From: Geoglobus sp.
GTDB lineage: Archaea > Halobacteriota > Archaeoglobi > Archaeoglobales > Archaeoglobaceae
NCBI GenBank assembly: GCA_027019885.1
Contig: JALUWC010000346.1
Coordinates: forward strand, 1 to 8,999
Reading direction: 5' to 3'
Length of the DNA: 8,999 nucleotides
The position numbers and the translations under genes are program-made. Positions 5,163 to 8,999 of the stretch are shown one piece after another. Position 1 is the first letter of the stretch. Each line of letters begins with the position of its first letter. A model generated the notes under the pieces. The model had not been told where the DNA came from. It saw nothing but the letters and a program-made list of their open reading frames with translations, and searched no databases.

Positions 5163-5680
5163 TTGGAAAGAGATCCGCTGACTCAATGGAAGACCTAAGC
5201 TTCATGTACTTGGATAAAGGTTTGTCAATAGACACCCACCCATCACCACATACTCTCGTTGATACTGATACCCTGAGACTAGATTTTCAAGACTGGACCC
5301 TTTCCTATTGGACCGCAAGATTCAAACCTTATGGAGTGTTTAGCCGTCATTTTATTTTTGAAGAGTTAATCAAAATACAAAAAGGTGAACTGATAAAGGC
5401 CCCATTCTCTCAACTTAAAACACTCGTTAATGATGTTTTAAGAGGTATTAGGGAGGATCTTAGAATTAAGCACATAGACTTCGATGTTATATCCGATCCA
5501 GAAGATCAAGAGGAATCACTATTGGTCGAGATTTATGTTGACGAAAAAGATACAAAGCAAGTAATTGAATTGTGGAAAAAGATCTCCACCGAGATACGCA
5601 ATGAGGTCGAGAAGAGATTAGGGGATAAAAGTAAAGATTATCAGATGAGATTGCAAATTTCGGTAAGGCCAAACTTATGA
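5159..5680 (+). CDS. Unknown 173-aa protein, probable partner of the HEPN protein
   Basis: It starts at an ATG overlapping the previous stop (ATGA), with GAGGTGA five bases upstream. Residues 35-70 form a beta-rich segment with several aromatic residues (DFQDWTLSYWTARFKPYG). Residues 82-101 are a helix, and 103-145 read strand, DPED, strand, helix (IDFDVISDPEDQEESLLVEIYVDEKD... then KQVIELWKKI). From memory, small alpha/beta proteins with a DPE turn followed by a hydrophobic strand and an LW-containing helix often lie directly upstream of HEPN genes, where an antitoxin role has been suggested. That is recollection and not a search result. The HEPN gene follows three bases later. Confidence 0.8.
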   Translation: MIGKRSADSMEDLSFMYLDKGLSIDTHPSPHTLVDTDTLRLDFQDWTLSYWTARFKPYGVFSRHFIFEELIKIQKGELIKAPFSQLKTLVNDVLRGIREDLRIKHIDFDVISDPEDQEESLLVEIYVDEKDTKQVIELWKKISTEIRNEVEKRLGDKSKDYQMRLQISVRPNL

Positions 5681-5683
5681 ACT

Positions 5684-6100
5684 ATGTTTGAGCCAAAAGA
5701 CTTTCTCGAGCTTTCCAAGGATCTTTTTGACACGATAGCCTCAAAAAGCGATAAAGGACTGGTACCGAATGATTACAGAGAAGCTTTGTTGAGGACGGTT
5801 GCCGGTAGAGCATACTATGCAGTTTATCTGACTTGCAGAGAATGGCTGTGGGACAGATTCGAAATCGATCTCAATGACGAGGCAGAAAAAAGAGGGAAAT
5901 CCGTTCATAAAACATTGGTAGAGATTATGTATGATATTTCAAAAAAAGTTGGAAGAATGTATCTGGTTGATCAAATAAAAGACCTAAAAAGGAAAAGAAT
6001 TCTGAGTGATTACGATCTAAAAGTCCAGATCGACGAGAGAGACGCTGAATATAGTATTGAAATTGCAGAAAGTATTTTAGAAGATCTAAGGAGGCTGTAA
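5684..6100 (+). CDS. HEPN-domain protein, 138 aa, candidate toxin
   Basis: An all-helical protein with the hallmarks of the HEPN superfamily. These are a long first helix, then LRTVAGRAYYAVYLTCREWL (36-55, the Arg/Ala-Tyr-Tyr-Ala helix), a loop with SVHKTLVEIM (73-82), LKRKRILSDYDLK (101-113, the typical R..xDYDL element), and a final helix with Ala/Ile heptads (AEYSIEIAESILEDLRRL). HEPN proteins are frequently RNase toxins or RNA-binding subunits of toxin-antitoxin, abortive infection or CRISPR systems. The canonical RNase motif R-x4-6-H is not apparent; R105 is followed by ILSDY. It may therefore belong to the non-catalytic or differently active branch. Length is normal for a stand-alone HEPN. 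It follows its likely partner by three bases. Confidence 0.82.
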   Translation: MFEPKDFLELSKDLFDTIASKSDKGLVPNDYREALLRTVAGRAYYAVYLTCREWLWDRFEIDLNDEAEKRGKSVHKTLVEIMYDISKKVGRMYLVDQIKDLKRKRILSDYDLKVQIDERDAEYSIEIAESILEDLRRL

Positions 6101-6101
6101 A

Positions 6102-6374
6102 TTGATAAAGGACTTCCAAAGATGGGGTCAACTGGAAAAGTTGGCCGATAAGAAAACACTTTCCAGGAGCATAAACGAGCTTTTCGACCTCGGACTTATT
6201 GAAGCGACAATCGTTCACGATACTCCCACAGGTTCAAAGGCCTACCAACCCACCCCTCTCGGCAAAAAAGTTGTTCAGCTTCTGGAGCAGATTGTGATGG
6301 AGTTTGAGGAGTATCATTCTAAAGCTCCGCCTAAGGATCCGGAGGAGTTTATTGGGGAGTTGATGGAGAAGTAA
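6102..6374 (+). CDS. Truncated winged-helix regulator, 90 aa, paralogous to 4101-4445
   Basis: Residues 11-90 align with residues 36-114 of the regulator at 4101-4445. Shared stretches include NELF-LGLI, TPLG-KV-QLLEQI, YHS-AP and DPEEFI-EL, with roughly half the residues identical by eye. The first two helices of the DNA-binding domain are missing; in their place are ten unrelated residues. The recognition helix, wing and dimerisation helix remain. The TTG start at 6102 has GGAGG seven bases upstream, formed from the last codons of the HEPN gene, so translation is possible. Either it is the remnant of a regulator gene cut by insertion of the HEPN cassette, or a functional short form that dimerises with the full regulator. 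It could be a pseudogene. Confidence 0.7.
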   Translation: MIKDFQRWGQLEKLADKKTLSRSINELFDLGLIEATIVHDTPTGSKAYQPTPLGKKVVQLLEQIVMEFEEYHSKAPPKDPEEFIGELMEK

Positions 6375-6423
6375 TGATGTTGTTAAAGTTCCCAATTAAA
6401 TAAAAAATAAGGAGGTTAAAGAG

Positions 6424-6834
6424 ATGGCGTTGATGGTAAAAGGCCAGCTATATTCAGGAGTTCTCCCACCACTTGGTGCTACGAAGGCATATATCGTGGT
6501 GCTGAAAAAGTACCTCTCTGAACCATACGAATTAAGAGATAGAACGGTTTTAATTGGCGAATTGGTAGATGTTGAAAGATTGACAGGATTTGGACCGACA
6601 AAAGATCCCAATCTTCCGCTATCAGAGCTGAAAGGAAAATCCCTTAAGTTTATTTTGCGCCTAGGACTATTGGGCGAGTATGATGAGCTCTACATTTCTA
6701 AGGATTCTTGGCCTTTATTGAGGGACTACGGGATACTGCCGGGAGAATATCTTTTGACGGTCAAAATTACGAAAGCCATAGTCGATAATAAAGAAATTGA
6801 AATATATCCAAAACGAGATATAACCCATCCATGA
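6424..6834 (+). CDS. Unknown 136-aa beta-rich protein, partner of the PaREP1-like gene
   Basis: The ATG at 6424 has AAGGAGGT seven bases upstream, the best ribosome binding site in the plus-strand block. No family recognised. The protein is mostly beta: GQLYSGVLPP, KAYIVVLKKY, RTVLIGELVDV, KSLKFILRLG, YDELYIS, EYLLTVKITKAIV and EIEIYPK, joined by short Gly/Pro turns. GEYDELYISKDSWPLLRDYG (84-103) looks the most constrained. It resembles small OB- or SH3-like barrels in overall strand pattern but no fold can be claimed. It overlaps the next gene by four bases (ATGA), so the pair is probably co-translated and may be a toxin-antitoxin-like couple. Confidence 0.8.
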   Translation: MALMVKGQLYSGVLPPLGATKAYIVVLKKYLSEPYELRDRTVLIGELVDVERLTGFGPTKDPNLPLSELKGKSLKFILRLGLLGEYDELYISKDSWPLLRDYGILPGEYLLTVKITKAIVDNKEIEIYPKRDITHP

Positions 6835-7256
6835 CGCAGTTACTGAATGGCCACACAAAAGAGGAAATATTAAAGAGAAAAAAATTGGCCGACCTATATT
6901 ATGACAACTATCGAAAATATAAAAACGAAGGCAAGTATCAGAAAGCATCTGAATTTCTTTGGGGAGCGCTAAACAATCTTATTTACGCTTTAGGACTATT
7001 ATATGATGAAAAATTAACATCTCATAAAAAGATTAAGGGATTTGTGAGTGATATCTCCTCCCATTTCCACAAACCCGAAATTGCAAGATTATTTGCAGAA
7101 TCCGCAGAAATCCTGCATGCGAATTTTTACCACGACTTTCTTGATGAGGATTCTTTTAAAATTCATTCAGAGAATATGGAGAAACTATTGAACGAGCTCA
7201 CTAGTATTCTCTTCAAAGAATTGGAAAAACGCGATAGCGCTGGAAGAGATTATTAG
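6831..7256 (+). CDS. PaREP1-like (HEPN-related) helical protein, 141 aa
   Basis: All-helical, with the layout I associate with the PaREP1 family (grouped with HEPN proteins). It has an N-terminal helix KRKKLADLYYDNYRKYKNEG followed by the repeat-like GKYQKASEFLWGALNNLIYALG (34-55), a middle helix, and FAESAEILHANFYHDFL (88-104) with the LHxNFYH signature. It is about the expected length. The family is abundant in hyperthermophilic archaea, of unclear biochemical function, and often placed in toxin-antitoxin-like pairs. No R-x4-6-H RNase motif is evident; H96 and H101 are the conserved-looking polar residues. It starts in the ATGA overlap with the beta-rich gene, and the membrane protein gene follows after 13 bases. 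Confidence 0.75.
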   Translation: MTQLLNGHTKEEILKRKKLADLYYDNYRKYKNEGKYQKASEFLWGALNNLIYALGLLYDEKLTSHKKIKGFVSDISSHFHKPEIARLFAESAEILHANFYHDFLDEDSFKIHSENMEKLLNELTSILFKELEKRDSAGRDY

Positions 7257-7269
7257 GAGTTGATAGTGG

Positions 7270-7872
7270 GTGATGAACGGAAAAACAACTGATTCTGAAC
7301 CCAACAACCAACACACCCCTAAACTTTTATTGTGGATTGACAAATTATGCATTATTGGAGCTTTTTCAGTGGTTCTGATTTTGGTTGCAATATTTAACAG
7401 AATGTTAGATCCGATTGCTCTTGCATTACCAGTATTCTGCTGGATTCATCTTATAATTAGGTCTATAAAACCAAACAAACAACAGCAAATCAACCTAATT
7501 AAAACATTGAAATCCTATTTCGTTTTATCATTCCCTAATCTATTGTTACTCATAACATTGATGATTGCTTTAATTCAGTTAAACATAATTGGAAAAAGCA
7601 CTTTAACTAAGGATGCTCTGTCAATCGCGCTAAGATTTTCGTTGTATTCCCTAGTATTTGGAATGGTATTCTTTGGAAACATACTTTACATCGAAGTAAA
7701 TCTACTCAATACAATTGAACAAGCTCTAAAGAACTCTAAAGCTAAAGAGAGAGACTACGATGTACTCAGCTTCTTTTTTGTCTATTTTTTCTCATTGCAC
7801 GTTATTTTCTTGGGATTGGCACTATTTGAACTGGTCAGCATATTATCATTTTATTTAAAATATTTGCAATAA
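7270..7872 (+). CDS. Five-pass integral membrane protein, 200 aa, unknown
   Basis: Hydrophobic segments at about residues 20-42, 48-65, 84-108, 116-141 and 164-195 predict four to five membrane helices, with a polar 18-residue N-terminus and basic loops at 64-82 and 150-163. No transport or enzymatic motif is recognised. The start is GTG 7270 or the adjacent ATG 7273; AGGAGT lies about ten bases upstream. It follows the PaREP1-like gene closely in the same direction. A membrane effector next to a soluble pair would fit an abortive-infection or toxin design, but a structural or housekeeping membrane role is equally possible. The gene is noticeably AT-rich and converges on the minus-strand gene at 7907. 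Confidence 0.75.
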   Translation: MMNGKTTDSEPNNQHTPKLLLWIDKLCIIGAFSVVLILVAIFNRMLDPIALALPVFCWIHLIIRSIKPNKQQQINLIKTLKSYFVLSFPNLLLLITLMIALIQLNIIGKSTLTKDALSIALRFSLYSLVFGMVFFGNILYIEVNLLNTIEQALKNSKAKERDYDVLSFFFVYFFSLHVIFLGLALFELVSILSFYLKYLQ

Positions 7873-7886
7873 ATCACTGTCAGACT

Positions 7887-7896
7887 ATTTATAAAC
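7887..7896. promoter_or_regulatory. TATA-like element between convergent genes
   Basis: TTTATAAA is a symmetric, near-ideal archaeal TATA core in the 34-bp gap between two convergent genes, where no start codon follows in either direction. It could drive an antisense transcript, or merely reflect AT-richness at the edge of the cargo block. Confidence 0.25.
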
Positions 7897-7906
7897 GTTC
7901 TCAGTT

Positions 7907-8179
7907 TCAAAAGCTCATCCTCTCCACATACTCCCTTATCGCCTCCTTTACCCTCACCTCCGGTAACAGATACATCAGAACCTCCCAGAATTCCATCGCC
8001 AAATCTTCCCCAAACTCAAGCATGATTTGCTCAAGGTTCAGCCTGTAAAGCCCTCCACGCCTGTCCACGTTGTTTCTGACGGCAATCTTTCTGGCATCTA
8101 TACTTATGTGGTCACCCTTCTTACCAGCCCTCAGAACGGCCCTAAACCTGTAATCCATCAAATCCTGTTCAGCTTTCAT
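7907..8179 (-). CDS. Unknown 90-aa protein
   Basis: The start is taken as the ATG at 8179 (MKAEQDLM), with GGTGA five bases upstream; the in-frame GTG/ATG nine and six bases earlier overlap that signal. Residues 1-45 are basic and strand-like (YRFRAVLRAGKKGDHISIDARKIAVRNN). Residues 48-88 are helical and amphipathic (LEQIMLEFGEDLAMEFWEVLMYLLPEV, then VKEAIREYVERM). A basic beta N-terminus with a helical, probably dimerising C-terminus would suit a small DNA-binding protein, and the gene lies just downstream of the second TGTG-N2-CACA cluster. It is therefore one candidate for the protein that binds those sites. No family recognised. Confidence 0.72.
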   Translation of the reverse strand: MKAEQDLMDYRFRAVLRAGKKGDHISIDARKIAVRNNVDRRGGLYRLNLEQIMLEFGEDLAMEFWEVLMYLLPEVRVKEAIREYVERMSF

Positions 8180-8186
8180 GCCCATC

Positions 8187-8206
8187 ACCGGTGAAGTTGC
8201 CGGTCA
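8187..8206. promoter_or_regulatory. Possible operator upstream of the 90-aa gene
   Basis: ACCGGTGAAGTTGCCGGT contains CCGGT twice and can also be read as an imperfect inverted repeat (ACCGG and CCGGT arms, 8-bp spacer). It lies between the TATA box and the start codon, over the expected transcription start. A regulatory role is only suggested by position. Confidence 0.3.
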
Positions 8207-8212
8207 ACCATC

Positions 8213-8222
8213 CTTAAAATAG
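8213..8222 (-). promoter_or_regulatory. TATA box of the 90-aa gene
   Basis: On the minus strand this reads CTATTTTAAG, preceded by AAACCCC. A start about 25 bases downstream falls near 8190, shortly before the ATG at 8179. Confidence 0.5.
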
Positions 8223-8272
8223 GGGTTTCGGGTGGGGTGAAAGTAATCACGGGTCACCAAGAGATCCAGGAT

Positions 8273-8333
8273 TGTGGACACATTGTAGTCCTATAATTGT
8301 GGACACATGGAGCTCTGCAGGAGTGTGGACACA
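8273..8333. repeat. Second cluster of three TGTG-N2-CACA palindromes
   Basis: Three identical TGTGGACACA sites start at 8273, 8298 and 8324, with 25- and 26-bp spacing like the left array. All have GA in the centre, the complement of the TC centre that dominates the left array. The cluster lies in the 170-bp gap between the 88-aa membrane gene and the 90-aa gene, upstream of the promoter of the latter. It may be a second binding region of the same protein: replication, partition or transcription control. Confidence 0.8.
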
Positions 8334-8335
8334 GA
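8298..8335. repeat. Right copy of the 38-bp inverted repeat (partner 2147-2184)
   Basis: Inverted relative to 2147-2184, with 36 of 38 bases matching and an unbroken 32-base match. It covers the second and third palindromes of the right cluster plus the spacer between them. A separate 12-base direct match, TCCAGGATTGTG, occurs at 2074-2085 and 8265-8276, so the right cluster is a mosaic of pieces of the left array. Confidence 0.85.
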
Positions 8336-8349
8336 CCTGGAGAACAGAG

Positions 8350-8616
8350 TTAAATGCTCCCTGTCAATTTGGCCTTAAGGTAGTCAACCAGGCTGTCTAA
8401 AGCCTCAGTAAGCCAGTAACTAACCGTATTAAGCACGAAATCCAAAAACTGGTTGATGTCCAGGCTGTTGGGCAATGCTACTTTACCCAGCACTACAGGA
8501 TATCCGAAGAATACCGCCATAGTTGCCAGTTTAACCACTCTGCTGCCCGTGAACCATGCCAGGGCAGCCAGAGCCGCAAAGATTAGCAGGGGGGAAGCGC
8601 TGATGAAGTCCGTCAC
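8350..8616 (-). CDS. Small membrane protein, 88 aa, two membrane helices
   Basis: Residues 8-24 (SPLLIFAALAALAWFTG) and 27-46 (VVKLATMAVFFGYPVVLGKV) are two closely spaced hydrophobic helices separated by a short basic turn. The rest is amphipathic and ends near Lys/Thr. Such small two-helix proteins are common in archaeal viruses and plasmids as envelope or holin-like components, but no family is recognised. The GTG start at 8616 overlaps the upstream stop as GTGA with GAGGTGG four bases before, so it is coupled to the 125-aa gene. It is the last gene before the three-palindrome cluster. Confidence 0.72.
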   Translation of the reverse strand: MTDFISASPLLIFAALAALAWFTGSRVVKLATMAVFFGYPVVLGKVALPNSLDINQFLDFVLNTVSYWLTEALDSLVDYLKAKLTGSI

Positions 8617-8990
8617 GCTTCCACCTCTAAGCTCTTCTTTTCCAGATATCTAACTATTTCCTTGTATGCCAGCCTTAAGCTGTCTTTATTGCCCTTAACT
8701 CCGCAACTTCTCAGGATAGCCTCAAATCTTCGCTGAGATATGGCATCTGTGAAAATATCTGCAAAAATAAAGCTGTTAGCCTCGTTTTTGCCCGCCTCAT
8801 CTACCCACATCCTATATACTAATTTACCGAATTCGGTAAAGTTCCCATGCATGTCCTTGATGCCCAGAGCTGTCAGAAGATCTTCATCTTCCCAGTCCTC
8901 CTCTGTCAACTCCTCCGCCAGCTTCTCAGCCTTCTCCTTCTGCTTTAGCAAACTGATTTTTTCCTTCACTCTCTTGGCCTTCCTTTTCAT
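8613..8990 (-). CDS. Unknown 125-aa protein with basic coiled-coil N-terminus, possibly 5'-partial
   Basis: Residues 1-28 are Lys/Glu-rich and helical with Leu spacing (KEKISLLKQKEKAEKLAEEL), followed by an acidic patch EEDWEDEDLLTAL and then a mixed helical domain (FGKLVYRMWVDEAG, FADIFTDAISQRRFEAILRSCGV, LRLAYKEIVRYLEKK). No family recognised. The ATG at 8990 is preceded by AGGGAG with almost no spacing, and the frame remains open to the window edge, so the true start may be upstream of the window. Codons for residues 50-56 form an 18-bp perfect DNA palindrome. It is coupled to the small membrane protein gene downstream by a four-base overlap. Confidence 0.65.
   Translation of the reverse strand: MKRKAKRVKEKISLLKQKEKAEKLAEELTEEDWEDEDLLTALGIKDMHGNFTEFGKLVYRMWVDEAGKNEANSFIFADIFTDAISQRRFEAILRSCGVKGNKDSLRLAYKEIVRYLEKKSLEVEA
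8823..8840. repeat. 18-bp perfect palindrome inside a coding region
   Basis: TTTACCGAATTCGGTAAA is perfectly symmetric and lies within the 125-aa gene (codons for FTEFGK). Eleven bases of its right half plus flank (ATTCGGTAAAG) also occur at 2-12, just before the tRNA promoter. It could be a protein-binding site or chance. Confidence 0.5.
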
Positions 8991-8999
8991 CTCCCTGTA

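Noticed and set aside
5684..7256. Catalytic R-x4-6-H RNase motif in the two HEPN-type proteins
   Set aside because: No Arg followed by a His at that spacing was found in the expected helix of either protein, so RNase activity is not claimed.
4080..7890. Terminal repeats around the cargo block
   Set aside because: CTGTCA-type hexamers near both ends can be matched in inverted form, but they are too short and imperfect to count.
8106..8115. Extra TGTG-NN-CACA site
   Set aside because: TGTGGTCACC has one arm mismatch, is isolated inside a coding region and lacks neighbours at the usual spacing.

Overview
The window looks like part of a hyperthermophilic euryarchaeal genome, most probably Archaeoglobales-like. 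The grounds are an archaeal-type tRNA-Gln beginning with A, strong GGAGGTG ribosome binding sites mixed with near-leaderless starts behind TATA boxes, frequent GTG/TTG starts, and AGA/AGG and ATA codon use. The lineage is an inference from style. What follows the tRNA looks like an integrated plasmid or provirus, not host housekeeping sequence: a Rep, repeat arrays, a ribbon-helix-helix repressor, many tiny overlapping genes, small membrane proteins and a toxin-antitoxin-like cargo block.

Layout. (1) 45-117 is tRNA-Gln(UUG). A 620-residue HUH replication initiator (132-1994, minus) ends 15 bp from it. (2) 2004-2209 is an array of eight TGTG-N2-CACA palindromes just upstream of rep, the best candidate origin or control region. 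(3) 2227-3979 is a compact minus-strand operon. It starts with a ribbon-helix-helix repressor (3794-3979) and runs through small proteins, at least two of which look zinc-binding, to a 113-aa and a 108-aa protein. Three of the small genes (3570-3725, 3415-3573, 3291-3425) are too short for routine gene calling, but ribosome binding sites and overlaps support them. (4) 4001-4062 is a divergent control region with nested inverted repeats. (5) 4101-7872 is a plus-strand block, by eye AT-richer than its flanks. It contains a winged-helix regulator, a three-gene cassette ending in a HEPN protein, a truncated second copy of the winged-helix regulator, and a second cassette (beta-rich protein, PaREP1/HEPN-like protein, five-pass membrane protein). 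(6) 7907-8999 returns to the minus strand with a 90-aa unknown, three more TGTG-N2-CACA sites, an 88-aa membrane protein and a 125-aa coiled-coil protein that may continue past the window edge.

How it may work together (inference). Rep and the TGTG-N2-CACA arrays would drive and control replication. The repressor operon and the cargo block diverge from one shared operator region. The cargo resembles two stacked toxin-antitoxin or defence cassettes, each associated with the same family of winged-helix regulator. The most novel parts are the HEPN cassette with its two unfamiliar partner proteins and the repeat system shared by two distant sites in inverted form.
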